DNA of 57,086 bases from Methanobacterium sp. (GCA_030017655.1 JASEIM010000013.1:1-57086); one strand, 5' to 3'. Positions 25,761 to 34,792 are shown, counted from the first letter of the stretch. Notes: generated from the sequence alone by a model not told the origin. Numbers and translations: made by a program.

Positions 25761-26075
25761 ATGGAATTCTGTCCAAAATGTGGAACTGTTATGTTTCCCA
25801 AAAATAACCGTTTTAAGTGCAAATGCGGATATGAAAAGGAAATAACCAAAGAAGAAAAAAGTAAGTATGAGGTCTCTGAAAAGGTATCAGCAAAAGAAAA
25901 TATAATAATTAGAGGAGAAAATGTAAAAACATTGCCAACAACTCGTGCTATATGTCCCAAGTGTAAGAATAAAGAAGCTTTCTGGTGGCTTCAGCAGACA
26001 AGAAGGGCTGATGAATCTGAAACAAGATTTTTAAGATGTACAAAATGCGGACATACATGGCGTGAATATGATTAG
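25761..26075 (+). CDS. tfs: Transcription elongation factor TFS
   Basis: 104 residues. N-terminal zinc ribbon CPKCGTVMFPKNNRFKCKCGY (four Cys, 4-24) and C-terminal TFIIS-type ribbon CPKCKNKEAFWWLQQTRRADESETRFLRCTKCGHTWREYD, with the Arg-Ala-Asp-Glu tip (RADE) that reaches the polymerase active site to trigger transcript cleavage. It rescues backtracked RNA polymerase. A strong GGGAGGA precedes the ATG. Confidence 0.96.
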   Translation: MEFCPKCGTVMFPKNNRFKCKCGYEKEITKEEKSKYEVSEKVSAKENIIIRGENVKTLPTTRAICPKCKNKEAFWWLQQTRRADESETRFLRCTKCGHTWREYD

Positions 26076-26106
26076 TCTATTAAATCCTTTATAAGGAGAA
26101 TATAGC

Positions 26107-26622
26107 ATGAAAGATGTTTCAAATAATAAAAAATCAGATGAAAAAGTAGAAAAGAAAGGTTCTACAATTTCATCTACCAAAAATTTCATTAAAAAATTGG
26201 ATTTTAGTCAGGGTCTTGAATCTGAAAAAAAGGATTCAGAAAAACCTGGGGATTCTGAAGCAGAAACTAAGGATTCTAAGCATGAATCCGCATTACCTGC
26301 TGTTGAGGATATTTTAAAACTTTTGAAAGTTAAGGATATTGAATCTGGAAAAAATAAATTAAAAATTATAATTGGTATTGCTGCTGGTTCAATACTCATA
26401 TTGGGCGGCATATTTTTTATGATGGGCTCTGTTGAAACTGTTGCTGATAATGTTATCTTTGGTGAAAAGGCCGTATTTTCAGTATTTTTGATTTTACTTG
26501 GTATTCTTATAATTGCGAGTGTTTTGGCGCAGAAATTTCTTAATAAATCATTTTTTAAGGGAATAAATAAGGAAATTGAGTCGGATAAGGAAGCGTCTTC
26601 TAATCCAAATAAAAAGAATTAG
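26107..26622 (+). CDS. Membrane protein of unknown function between tfs and pcn
   Basis: 171 residues. The first 85 are charged and low-complexity (Lys, Glu, Asp, Ser), a probably disordered cytoplasmic part. Two transmembrane helices follow (about 85-105 and 119-138), then a charged tail. AAGGAG lies upstream of the ATG. It is 31 bp after tfs and 68 bp before pcn on the same strand. No family is recognised. Confidence 0.65.
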   Translation: MKDVSNNKKSDEKVEKKGSTISSTKNFIKKLDFSQGLESEKKDSEKPGDSEAETKDSKHESALPAVEDILKLLKVKDIESGKNKLKIIIGIAAGSILILGGIFFMMGSVETVADNVIFGEKAVFSVFLILLGILIIASVLAQKFLNKSFFKGINKEIESDKEASSNPNKKN

Positions 26623-26690
26623 AAGATAATAGTATAAATAGAAATAATATAATAAGATTATTAGGATAGTCTTTTTGAAGGAGGATGAAA

Positions 26691-27425
26691 ATGTTTAAAG
26701 CAGTTCTAAGCGATTCGAATATCTTAAAAACCAGTTTTGATGCAATATCTTCTATTGTGGATGAAGTGCAGATGCAGGCAGATAGCGAAGGTCTAAGACT
26801 TGACGCACTTGATAGATCTCACATCACATTTGTCCATCTTGAACTCAAACCAGGATTATTTGATGAATTTACCATAGATGAGCCTTTAAAAATTAATGTG
26901 GATACAGAAGAGCTTATGAAGGTCTTAAAAAGGGCAAAAAGTGATGATATTGTTGAACTTTCAGTGGATGAAGGAAATCTTATTATCGTATTTGAAGGAG
27001 AAGCACGCCGTAGATTCAAAATACGACTTATAGACATTGAATATGAAGCGCCAAGCCCACCAGATCTTGAATATCCAACTGAATTTGAAGTTCCTTTTAT
27101 CCTCCTTAAAAATTCCATTCAGGACATCGAGATAGTATCAGATAAGATAGTGTTAATGGTGGATTCAGATAAATTCATTGCAGAGGCAGAAGGTGAGTTT
27201 GGAGATGCAAAAATTGAGTACCTCCATGGGGAGAAAATAGATACCAATGCAAAATCCATATTTTCACTTGAAAAGATCAAAGAGATGCTTAAGGCAGATA
27301 AATTCTCAGATATCATCGTTTTAAAGCTTGGAAACGACATGCCTCTAAATCTATCATTAAAGATGGTTTCTGATGAAGGAGAGCTCAGTTTCTTATTAGC
27401 GCCACGTATAGAAAGCGAAGAATAG
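26691..27425 (+). CDS. pcn: DNA polymerase sliding clamp (PCNA)
   Basis: About 244 residues from the ATG at 26691, six bases after AAGGAGG; the ATG at 26685 overlaps the ribosome site. Typical features are LKTSFDAISSIVDEVQMQADSEGLRLDALDRSHITFVHLEL (about 10-50), the interdomain connector region (about 118-130) and the acidic C terminus with FLLAPRIESEE. PCNA forms a ring trimer around DNA and tethers polymerase, ligase, FEN1 and often EndoQ. A GINS gene follows. Confidence 0.97.
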   Translation: MFKAVLSDSNILKTSFDAISSIVDEVQMQADSEGLRLDALDRSHITFVHLELKPGLFDEFTIDEPLKINVDTEELMKVLKRAKSDDIVELSVDEGNLIIVFEGEARRRFKIRLIDIEYEAPSPPDLEYPTEFEVPFILLKNSIQDIEIVSDKIVLMVDSDKFIAEAEGEFGDAKIEYLHGEKIDTNAKSIFSLEKIKEMLKADKFSDIIVLKLGNDMPLNLSLKMVSDEGELSFLLAPRIESEE

Positions 27426-27502
27426 ATGGAATTCATTCAAAAAGTGGATTAACAATAAAAAACAAAATATAATATAGTAATTTTTAAAGTGAGGAATTGA
27501 GG

Positions 27503-28309
27503 TTGGATGAGTTTTTCCAGAGATTAAGGGAAATCCAAAAAAAAGAGCGTAATATAAGCGGGTTAGCTAATGTTGGAGATAATTTTTATAAGGATGTTTA
27601 TAATTATTTAGACAGACTTATGCTGAAAGTAGGTAATAATCCCTTTTCTTTAGACTCATATCTTCTTCGTGATGCTCGCAGAATAGCGGCAGAGATATGT
27701 GAAAGACGGGAACATAAAATAGCAAACAGTGCAATTTTAAATATTCAAAGAACAAACGGACTGTTTAATGATAACTCAGAAAAAAATGGATTGAACGCTC
27801 CGACCGCTCCACCAGAAAACCTAACTCCCGAGGAGGAAAATCTTTACTATTCAATAACTAAATCTCTTATTAAATATAGAAATGAGATGATTCCTCAATT
27901 AAAATCTCTTAAAAATAAAGAAGATAAAGTTACTAACATAGAAAAGCAGCAGAAGTCCAGTTTATCATTATCTAAAGGGAAAAATAAAGGCAATGCAAAA
28001 AAATCATTATCCATTGGAATTGAACATGATATAGAAAGTTTTCAGGCATATGAACAACCCGAACCACTTATTGAAGATATTCAAAGTCCTGAAAAAGAAG
28101 TTCCATCTGCCAGTAAAGATAAAAAAGATCACTTAAGAACAGTCATGGCTCTTGAATCACTTCCATCTATAATGGGAGTGGATAATAAAATTTACGGTCC
28201 TTTATCTCCTCAAGATGTAATAACAATGCCCGAACCAAATGCAATGATATTAATAAATAATAATAAGGGTAGGTTTATTGAAAAATATAAAAAAATTTCA
28301 TATAAATAG
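27503..28309 (+). CDS. GINS replication complex subunit (archaeal Gins51-type)
   Basis: About 268 residues. The N-terminal helical A domain (DEFFQRLREIQKKERNISGLANVGDNFYKDVYNYLDRL...LRDARRIAAEICERREHKI) is followed by a long low-complexity linker (about 95-215) and a small C-terminal B domain (MGVDNKIYGPLSPQDVITMPEPNAMILINN). It links MCM helicase with other replisome parts. A TTG start is needed: 27503 has GTGAGG eight bases ahead, while TTG 27497 is too close to it. It lies just after pcn. Confidence 0.85.
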   Translation: MDEFFQRLREIQKKERNISGLANVGDNFYKDVYNYLDRLMLKVGNNPFSLDSYLLRDARRIAAEICERREHKIANSAILNIQRTNGLFNDNSEKNGLNAPTAPPENLTPEEENLYYSITKSLIKYRNEMIPQLKSLKNKEDKVTNIEKQQKSSLSLSKGKNKGNAKKSLSIGIEHDIESFQAYEQPEPLIEDIQSPEKEVPSASKDKKDHLRTVMALESLPSIMGVDNKIYGPLSPQDVITMPEPNAMILINNNKGRFIEKYKKISYK

Positions 28310-28408
28310 ATATAATAATATTTATTATGGCTTTTATGGAAATAAGACCACAATACGGCTTTTAAATGTCTTAATTTTATTCTTTAAAGAATCAGTGGTA
28401 CTATACAA

Positions 28409-28418
28409 ATATATAAAT
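28409..28418 (+). promoter_or_regulatory. Possible TATA box for the rpl44e transcript
   Basis: ATATATAAAT in the gap 28310-28692. If used, the leader would be about 250 nt and would contain hairpin array B. Read-through from pcn-GINS is the alternative. Confidence 0.35.
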
Positions 28419-28462
28419 AGAGAATTGAAAATAAATATTCAAGATATTTATTAAATATTAAA

Positions 28463-28595
28463 CTTGTGAAGATCTTTGATTTTCAATGTTTGTGAAACTT
28501 TGTTTCACAACTGTAAAAAATCTTTGATTTTCACATGCCGCAGAATTTCTCAAAATCTATGATTTTGGAGCACAAAAAACCATAGGTTTTTTGTA
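28463..28595. repeat. Hairpin array B between GINS and rpl44e
   Basis: Five consecutive hairpins fill most of the gap: TGAAGATC/GATTTTCA with loop TTT; TTGTGAAAC with loop TTT (28490-28510, perfect 9 bp); GTAAAAAATC/GATTTTCAC with loop TTT; CTCAAAATC/GATTTTGGAG with loop TAT; ACAAAAAACC with loop ATA (28572-28594, perfect 10 bp). Linkers are short and contain GC or CATG. No gene is present in 28310-28692. Confidence 0.85.
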
Positions 28596-28692
28596 TGTTT
28601 CAATTTTGCTGGCTTTTTATTTGAATCTAGTTCAATATCCATAATTCTAATGAATTAATTTATTCATTTTTATAACTAAGAGGTGATTATCA

Positions 28693-28971
28693 ATGAAAAT
28701 TCCAAAAGAAAGAAAAACATACTGTCCAAGTTGTAAAAAACATACCGCTCATGAAGTACTCGAATCTAAAAGAAGAAAGGCAAGCGAACTGAAATGGGGA
28801 CAACGCCAATTCAGACGAGTTACAAGTGGATACAGGGGTTATCCAAGACCTCTTCCATCTGGAAATAAGCCAGTTAAAAAACTGGATCTCAGATATAAAT
28901 GTAAAGAATGTGGAAAGTCCCACATAAAAAGATCCTCATTTAGAGCAGGAAAAGTTGAATTTGTAAGTTAG
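28693..28971 (+). CDS. rpl44e: Large ribosomal subunit protein L44e
   Basis: 92 residues. The start MKIPKERKTYCPSCKKHTAHEV and the second Cys pair YKCKECGKSHIK form the L44e zinc ribbon; the middle SELKWGQRQFRRVTSGYRGYPRPLPSG is family-specific. It binds near the ribosomal E site. AGAGGTGAT precedes the ATG. rps27e follows nine bases after the stop, aIF2-alpha and nop10 further on: the conserved archaeal order. Confidence 0.96.
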   Translation: MKIPKERKTYCPSCKKHTAHEVLESKRRKASELKWGQRQFRRVTSGYRGYPRPLPSGNKPVKKLDLRYKCKECGKSHIKRSSFRAGKVEFVS

Positions 28972-28980
28972 GTGATGTTA

Positions 28981-29166
28981 ATGGCAGTTATTGGGACTCA
29001 TAGAAGTAATTTTTTAAGGGTAAAATGTTTAGACTGTGGAAATCAACAAACAGTATTTGATCATGCTGCATCAAATGTCCAGTGTATCATATGTGGAAAA
29101 ACACTGGTAAAGCCAAAGGGCGGTAAATCTAAGATCGTGGCTCAAATTATAGAAGTCCTTGATTAA
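28981..29166 (+). CDS. rps27e: Small ribosomal subunit protein S27e
   Basis: About 61 residues from the ATG at 28981, placed five bases after AGGTGAT; the GTG at 28972 lies inside that site. The zinc finger CLDCGNQQTVFDHAASNVQCIICGKTL and the flanking IGTHRSNFLRVKC are typical of S27e. Coupled to rpl44e. Confidence 0.95.
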   Translation: MAVIGTHRSNFLRVKCLDCGNQQTVFDHAASNVQCIICGKTLVKPKGGKSKIVAQIIEVLD

Positions 29167-29192
29167 ATTATTAAGGCAGTTCAGGTGTTCTA

Positions 29193-29978
29193 ATGGTAAG
29201 AATGAGAAAAGAATGGCCAGACGAAGGAGATCTTGTAGTAGGAACCGTACATAAAGTTTTAGGTTACGGTGCATTCGCTGCTCTTGAAGAATATGAAGGA
29301 AAAGAAGCATTTATTCATATTTCTGAAGTCTCTTCTGGATGGGTAAAAAATATTCGAGATTATGTAAGGGAAAATCAGAAGATAGTTGCAAGAGTACTGC
29401 GGGTGAATCCGAAAAAAGGTCATGTCGACGTTTCAATGAAAAGAATAAGGGAAGATCAGAGGACAAGGAAAATTCAACAGTGGAAAATAGAGCAAAAAGC
29501 CGAAAAATTGCTTGAAATATCTGCTGAAGCAATTGGAAAAGACCTTGATACTGCATATGATGAAATAGGCTATAAGATTATAGATGAGTTTGGTGATCTT
29601 TACGAGGCGTTTGAAACAGCAGCAGAAGAAGGTGAAGAAGCCCTTATAAGTAGAGATATAGATGGAGAGTGGGCTAAAACAATTACAGAAGTAGCTCAAA
29701 AGAATATTTCTCCTCCTGAGGTTCAAATAACAGGATATATAGATTTAAAATCATATGCACCAAACGGTGTTGAAGTGATAAAGAAAGCATTAGGGTCTGT
29801 TGAAGAAGAAAATATACAGGTGCAGTGCGTTGGGGCACCAAGATACAGATTAATAGTCAAATCCTCTGATTACATAACTGCTGAAAGCTTACTTAAAGAA
29901 GCAGCAGAAAATTGTATTAAAGTTGTTCTGGAAGAAGGTGGGGAAGGAAATTTCCAGCGTGAACTGGAAAAAACATAA
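29193..29978 (+). CDS. Translation initiation factor aIF2, alpha subunit
   Basis: 261 residues, full length. N-terminal S1 domain (PDEGDLVVGTVHKVLGYGAFAALEEYEGKEAFIHISEVSSGWVKNIRDYV, about 9-60), helical middle domain (about 90-175) and C-terminal alpha-beta domain (VQITGYIDLKSYAPNGVEVIKKAL) as in archaeal aIF2-alpha. With the beta and gamma subunits it carries initiator Met-tRNA to the small subunit; the initiator tRNA gene is at 46.0 kb here. AGGTG precedes the ATG. Confidence 0.96.
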   Translation: MVRMRKEWPDEGDLVVGTVHKVLGYGAFAALEEYEGKEAFIHISEVSSGWVKNIRDYVRENQKIVARVLRVNPKKGHVDVSMKRIREDQRTRKIQQWKIEQKAEKLLEISAEAIGKDLDTAYDEIGYKIIDEFGDLYEAFETAAEEGEEALISRDIDGEWAKTITEVAQKNISPPEVQITGYIDLKSYAPNGVEVIKKALGSVEEENIQVQCVGAPRYRLIVKSSDYITAESLLKEAAENCIKVVLEEGGEGNFQRELEKT

Positions 29979-29997
29979 ATAGACTGCAGGTCTTCTA

Positions 29998-30174
29998 ATG
30001 AAGATGAAAATGAAAAGATGCAGATCCTGCGGGGAATACACCCTTAAAAATAAATGTCCCTACTGTGATGGGGAAGTAGGAGTAATATATCCTGCTAAGT
30101 ATTCTCCTGAGGATAAATATGGAAAATATAGAAGAATCCTTAAAAAACAACAGCTTAAAAATAAAGAGGAGTGA
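29998..30174 (+). CDS. nop10: Nop10, H/ACA ribonucleoprotein subunit
   Basis: 58 residues. RCRSCGEYTLKNKCPYCDGEV is a small zinc ribbon, followed by the conserved YPAKYSPEDKYGKYRRILKK. Nop10 supports Cbf5 in H/ACA-guided pseudouridylation. Three in-frame ATGs exist (29998, 30004, 30010); the first is best spaced from AGGT. The stop is 4 bp before the PAC2 gene, so translation is probably coupled. Confidence 0.93.
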   Translation: MKMKMKRCRSCGEYTLKNKCPYCDGEVGVIYPAKYSPEDKYGKYRRILKKQQLKNKEE

Positions 30175-30178
30175 TTAG

Positions 30179-30946
30179 ATGGATAAAACTTATATTAATA
30201 TAATTAAAGAAGTGGATCTTAAAGAACCCGCATTTATTGAGGCACTTCCTGGAATTGGGCATGTTGGAAAACTTGTTGCAGAACATATAATCCATGAACT
30301 TGAAGCAGAGAAGTTTGCAGAACTATACTCGCCATCATTCCCTCCACAAGTATTTGTTAATGAAGATGGAACCATAGAGCCCATGAAAAACGAATTTTAT
30401 GCTCTTAAAGGCAATAATGGACAGGATTATATAATCCTTGTAGGAAATACTCAGGGATTAAGTCCAGAAGGCCAATATGAAGTATGTGGAATGATCCTTG
30501 ATTTTGTCGAAAAATACGGCGTAAAACAGATGTACACCCTTGGGGGCCTTGGAACTGGACAACCAATAGAAAAATCAAAGGTTTTCGGAGCAGCAACAAC
30601 AACAGAACTCGCCGAAATACTAAAAGAAAATGATGTAACTCTTAGATCTGCCGACGGTGGAATAATAGGAGCTTCAGGCCTTCTTTTAGGAATGGGAATG
30701 CTTCGAGGAATGAAAGGAGTCTGCCTCATGGGGGAAACACCAGGATACTTCATAGATGCTGAAGCATCAAAAGCGGTTTTAAAAGTTCTGCTTGATCTTT
30801 TGGGCATGGAAGTAGATGTGGCAAAATTAGAAGAAAGAGCAGAAGAAACCCGGAAAATGATATCCAAAGCCCAGCAAATGGAGCGAGAAATGGCTGAAAG
30901 AATGCATATAGCTCCTGGCGAAGAAGATTTAAGATATATCGGGTAA
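30179..30946 (+). CDS. PAC2-family (proteasome assembly chaperone-like) protein
   Basis: 255 residues. The PAC2 fold is indicated by EALPGIGHVGKLVAEHIIHEL (about 18-38), LYSPSFPPQVFV, LVGNTQGLSPEGQYEVCGMILDFVEKYGVKQMYTLGGLGTG and GASGLLLGMGMLRGMKGVCLMGETPGY. A charged helix closes the protein (about 215-245). Archaeal PAC2 proteins are thought to help proteasome assembly. The place after nop10 is a long-known archaeal neighbourhood. GGAGTGAT precedes the ATG. A paralogue lies at 36513-37232. Confidence 0.9.
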   Translation: MDKTYINIIKEVDLKEPAFIEALPGIGHVGKLVAEHIIHELEAEKFAELYSPSFPPQVFVNEDGTIEPMKNEFYALKGNNGQDYIILVGNTQGLSPEGQYEVCGMILDFVEKYGVKQMYTLGGLGTGQPIEKSKVFGAATTTELAEILKENDVTLRSADGGIIGASGLLLGMGMLRGMKGVCLMGETPGYFIDAEASKAVLKVLLDLLGMEVDVAKLEERAEETRKMISKAQQMEREMAERMHIAPGEEDLRYIG

Positions 30947-30996
30947 ATGGCTTATTTTTTTAACCCGATTATACATTTATTTTTTATGGGTTTATC

Positions 30997-32199
30997 ATGA
31001 TAATAAGATCAGATCTTCATATTCACAGTCTTTATTCCATGGCTACATCAAAAAACATGGATATAAATACAATTGCATCCCAATCAAAGTTAAAAGGACT
31101 TGATTTAGTTGGAACAGGAGATGCTTTTCATCCAGGATGGCTTCAAATTATAGAAAATAGTACCAATCCTTCAGATAATGGAATATATTCAGTTAAAGAC
31201 TGCGATGATAGTTCTCAAACACGCTTGGTTAAAAGTGTGGAAACTCCAGAAACTGAAGCAAAACACTGTAAATTTATTTTAACTGCAGAAGTAGAGGATA
31301 AAAACAGGATTCACCAGCTCATAGTTCTACCTTCCATTGAATCTGCTTATGAAATAAGAGAGAAGCTACCTTCTAAAAATATCGATAAAGAGGGAAGGCC
31401 AAGGGTTGAAATGGACGGTACGGAATTAATGAATTTAATTAGAGATCATAATGGATTGATTGGGCCATCACATGCATTCACTCCATGGACAAGTATCTAC
31501 AAAGAATTTGACAGCATTTATGGCTGTTATGATGATGCTCCTGATTTTTTAGAGCTGGGTTTATCTGCAGATACAGATATGGCCGATAGAATAGAAGAGC
31601 TTCATGATATTCCATTCCTATCAAATTCAGATGCACACTCTCCATGGCCACACAGACTTGGAAGAGAATTTAACGAAATTGAAATTAAGAAAATGACCTT
31701 TGATGCATTTAAAGGTGCAATAAATTCAAAAAAAGTCGTGGGAAACTATGGATTCGATCCCCGTCTTGGTAAATATCATGAAACTGGATGTGTAAGATGT
31801 TATAAAACATATTCCATTGAAGAAGCACGAGAACTTAAAATGAGATGTCCATGCGGCGGGCTTATAAAAATAGGCGTTAAAGATAGGATATCTGATATTG
31901 CAGAATGGGATAAACCACGTCACCCCCAGTTCAGACCACAATATACTCATATTCTTCCTCTTGCAGAAATAATAAGTCTTGTTTATGGAAAAGGAATAAC
32001 TACAGTTTTTGTACAGAAAATATGGAAAGAGCTGGTGCAGAACTTTGGAAGCGAAATTGGATGTTTAATTTATGCACCAATTGAAGAGGTTAAAAGAACA
32101 GATTCAAAATTAGCCGATGTTATAAAACAATTTAGAGAAAACAACTTAAAAATCCAGCCGGGTGCTGGTGGAATGTACGGTAAAATAATATTGGATTAG
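30997..32199 (+). CDS. Endonuclease Q-like protein (TIGR00375 family, PHP domain)
   Basis: 400 residues. The PHP-type metal motif DLHIHSLYSMATSKNMD (about 5-21), GTGDAFHPGW (about 41-50), HAFTPWTSIY (about 156-165) and SNSDAHSPWPHRLG (about 208-221) supply His/Asp ligands. A zinc ribbon CVRCYKTYSIEEARELKMRCPCGG follows (about 267-290), then a helical end with GAGGMYGKI. EndoQ cuts DNA 5' of deaminated bases and in Thermococcus binds PCNA. Function here is by family. It lies 10 bp before a MoxR ATPase gene, suggesting one transcript. Confidence 0.82.
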   Translation: MIIRSDLHIHSLYSMATSKNMDINTIASQSKLKGLDLVGTGDAFHPGWLQIIENSTNPSDNGIYSVKDCDDSSQTRLVKSVETPETEAKHCKFILTAEVEDKNRIHQLIVLPSIESAYEIREKLPSKNIDKEGRPRVEMDGTELMNLIRDHNGLIGPSHAFTPWTSIYKEFDSIYGCYDDAPDFLELGLSADTDMADRIEELHDIPFLSNSDAHSPWPHRLGREFNEIEIKKMTFDAFKGAINSKKVVGNYGFDPRLGKYHETGCVRCYKTYSIEEARELKMRCPCGGLIKIGVKDRISDIAEWDKPRHPQFRPQYTHILPLAEIISLVYGKGITTVFVQKIWKELVQNFGSEIGCLIYAPIEEVKRTDSKLADVIKQFRENNLKIQPGAGGMYGKIILD

Positions 32200-32209
32200 G
32201 AAGAAGATA

Positions 32210-33064
32210 ATGGAAACAGATAAATTAAATATGGTGCAAATTGAAGATGCATTAAATGAAAATAAATACGTTCCTGACGATAATATAGTTACAGTCATTT
32301 TTTTAGCTTTATCACTTAAAAAACCAATTTTAATTGAAGGGCCGCCAGGAACAGGTAAAACTGAGCTTTCAAAAACAGTTTCAAATGCATTTAAAAGGGA
32401 TTTTTTTAGAATACAGTGTTATGAGGGAATTACATTCGAGCAGATCGTTGGTGAATGGAACTACCAAAAACAGCTTTTAAGCCTTGAAATGTCCAAAACA
32501 AATAAAATCGAAGAAGACGTTTTTAGAGAAGAATTTTTCATAAAAAGGCCGCTTTTATCTGTATTCATGAATAAAAAGCCTTCCATAGTTTTGATTGATG
32601 AAATTGATAAAGCTGATGAAGAAGTTGAAAGTTTTCTGCTTCAGGCGCTTGGAGAAAAACAGATCACCGTAAATGATCTGGGTACATTTGAACTTAAAAA
32701 TGATTTGATGTTTATTATGACTTCAAATTCCCAGAGACAGCTTCTTGATGAAACAAAGGACCGTTGCCTTTATTTATACATTGATTATCCTTCTTTTGAG
32801 CGTGAAGTTGAAATAGTAAAATCGCATGCACCTGATGCATCACTAAAGTTAATTAAAAGCGTTGTTAAGGTAATACAGAAAATGAGGAAGTTGAATCTCA
32901 CTAAAAACCCTTCTATTCGAGCTACTGTAGATTGGGTTAGAAGTTTAATTATTCTTGATAAAGAAGTTTTAGATGATAATTCTTTTAAAAAGACCCTTAA
33001 TGTGGTTATAAAGAGTGAAGAAGATAAAAAAAAGGTTTTATCAAATTTTAAAATCAAGAATTAA
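32210..33064 (+). CDS. MoxR-type AAA+ ATPase
   Basis: 284 residues. Walker A EGPPGTGKTELSK (about 43-55), Walker B SIVLIDEIDKADEEVE (about 125-140), sensor 1 MTSNSQRQLLDETKDRCLYLYIDYP (about 168-192). MoxR ATPases act as chaperones with VWA-domain partners, and such a gene follows 11 bp later. The lid domain is short. GGAAGAAGAT lies ahead of the ATG. Confidence 0.9.
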   Translation: METDKLNMVQIEDALNENKYVPDDNIVTVIFLALSLKKPILIEGPPGTGKTELSKTVSNAFKRDFFRIQCYEGITFEQIVGEWNYQKQLLSLEMSKTNKIEEDVFREEFFIKRPLLSVFMNKKPSIVLIDEIDKADEEVESFLLQALGEKQITVNDLGTFELKNDLMFIMTSNSQRQLLDETKDRCLYLYIDYPSFEREVEIVKSHAPDASLKLIKSVVKVIQKMRKLNLTKNPSIRATVDWVRSLIILDKEVLDDNSFKKTLNVVIKSEEDKKKVLSNFKIKN

Positions 33065-33075
33065 CCAGGATCCTT

Positions 33076-34221
33076 ATGATAAATGAAATAGTTAAATTTT
33101 CAAGTGTTTTAAGGGAAAATGGAATTCCCGCAAGTATTAGGAGCACAAAAATGGCATGTGAAGCTGCTCCTCTAATTAAAAGTGATAATGGAAACCTGAA
33201 AGAAGCTTTAGCATGCATTTACCTTAAGGATCAGCGTCAGAGAAAGAAATTCAACGAATTATTCGAATTATTCTTTGATAAAAAAGGAAAAGAAGAGGAA
33301 AGAAAACCATCTGGCCTGGGAGATAAATCTAAGTTCTTAAAAAAATACAATGTGTCAATTAGCACCAAAAGGGTTTCTGATTTTGATTCTGGAGATAAAG
33401 CTCAACAATATAAAATTGATTATATTAAAAACACATTAAATGACATAAACGATAATGCCAACAGAGAGGGCAATTCTGAACTACTAAAAAGTGATATAAA
33501 GACCTTAAACACATTACAACCGGAATTAATAGACCTTTGCCAGAAACTCGGCCGAAAAATTGCCATAAAAAGGGTGCAGAGATATAAACAGGCCAAAAAG
33601 CAAAGGCCAGATATTAGAAGAAGCATCAGAAAAAACATGAAACATGGCGGTACCCTTCTGGAGCTTGTAAAAAGCAAACCCAAAATAAAAAAGCAGAACC
33701 ACTATTTTTTAAGCGATGTAAGCGTTTCATGCGACTGGATAAGTATCTGGTTCTTCTGCATGGTTTATGCAGCCCAAAATTCGTTTAGCAGGGCAAGGGC
33801 ATTTGAATTTGATAATAAAACTGCTGAAACAACATCTGCCCTATTTGAACCGGATTTAGTTGATGCATTTCTTAAAGTTTTAGAGATCAGGCAGAATAAT
33901 TCCATGATCCGCGGTAAATCAAACATGTTTACAGCATTTGAAAGCTTTTTAAAGAAGGCCAACTTAAATAGCAAATCATATGTCCTCATTTTAAGTGATT
34001 GTAGGGATTGGGCAGGACCCAAGGAGGATGGCATACCACGCAGCGCATATCTAATTGAAAACATGGTTAAGAAATCTAAAAGAGTTTTAATCTTGAATCC
34101 TGAGGAAAAAAAGAAATGGAATGCTGCAGATAGCTGTGTTTCATATTATGAAGATGCTGGGGCTGAAGTGTTTGAGGTGGGGAATTTAGATCAGCTCGCT
34201 GACTTAATAAGTGAGATTTAA
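33076..34221 (+). CDS. VWA-domain protein, CoxE-like (MoxR partner)
   Basis: 381 residues. The N-terminal half is helical and basic (about 1-205; KRVQRYKQAKKQRPDIRRSIRKNMKHGG). The VWA domain begins at about 212 with DVSVSCDW, a complete DxSxS metal-dependent adhesion site, and continues to LILSDCRDWAGPKEDG and VLILNPEEKKKWNAADSCVSYYEDAGAEVFEVGNLDQLADLI. Together with the adjacent MoxR ATPase it likely forms a chaperone pair acting on an unknown client. AGGAT precedes the ATG. Confidence 0.85.
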   Translation: MINEIVKFSSVLRENGIPASIRSTKMACEAAPLIKSDNGNLKEALACIYLKDQRQRKKFNELFELFFDKKGKEEERKPSGLGDKSKFLKKYNVSISTKRVSDFDSGDKAQQYKIDYIKNTLNDINDNANREGNSELLKSDIKTLNTLQPELIDLCQKLGRKIAIKRVQRYKQAKKQRPDIRRSIRKNMKHGGTLLELVKSKPKIKKQNHYFLSDVSVSCDWISIWFFCMVYAAQNSFSRARAFEFDNKTAETTSALFEPDLVDAFLKVLEIRQNNSMIRGKSNMFTAFESFLKKANLNSKSYVLILSDCRDWAGPKEDGIPRSAYLIENMVKKSKRVLILNPEEKKKWNAADSCVSYYEDAGAEVFEVGNLDQLADLISEI

Positions 34222-34246
34222 TTGAATTAATTTTCAGGTGATAGAA

Positions 34247-34510
34247 ATGATAGAATATTTAGCTCAAGATGAAGGACCTGTTACTCACCAATTAATTTTT
34301 AAAGACACTGGAATTTCCGAAAAGACTTATAAACATTTAGAAAAGCGTATAAAGAAATATGATGAAAATTTGGTTTTAACGCACGTTCCGGTTGCTGATG
34401 AAGTAATAATCATTGTAAATAAGAAATGTGAAAATGATGAGTGCCGTGTAAATGAAGCAGAACGATTTTTAAAGTATTATGATGTGGTTTTGAGTAAAAT
34501 AAACCTCTGA
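34247..34510 (+). CDS. Small protein of unknown function after the MoxR-VWA pair
   Basis: About 87 residues from the ATG at 34247, four bases after AGGTGAT; the GTG at 34238 lies within that site. The first half resembles a winged-helix (EYLAQDEGPVTHQLIFKDTGISEKTYKHLEKRIKKYD), the second ends in a helix with two Cys (KKCENDECRVNEAERFLKYYDVVLSKI). A regulator or adaptor of the preceding operon is possible but unproven. Confidence 0.65.
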   Translation: MIEYLAQDEGPVTHQLIFKDTGISEKTYKHLEKRIKKYDENLVLTHVPVADEVIIIVNKKCENDECRVNEAERFLKYYDVVLSKINL

Positions 34511-34792
34511 AATTTTTCTTATTCAGAAATGTTTTTGAAATCTTATGATAAAATGATATAAATAATCAGCTACAGAAGATTTTTAGAAAAAAGAGTTATT
34601 ATGGATATCCTGACACACTAACACCCTAAATTCATGTAACATTTTTATTTATAGTTAATCATAACATGCAAAATATTAAATATTAATCATATAAAAATGA
34701 AGATTAATGATTACACGTATTTAATTAGTTATTATAGGATTTTCATATTTAAAGGGCAGAATTCAGCAAAAATTTGGATAAAGGGTTTTTTT

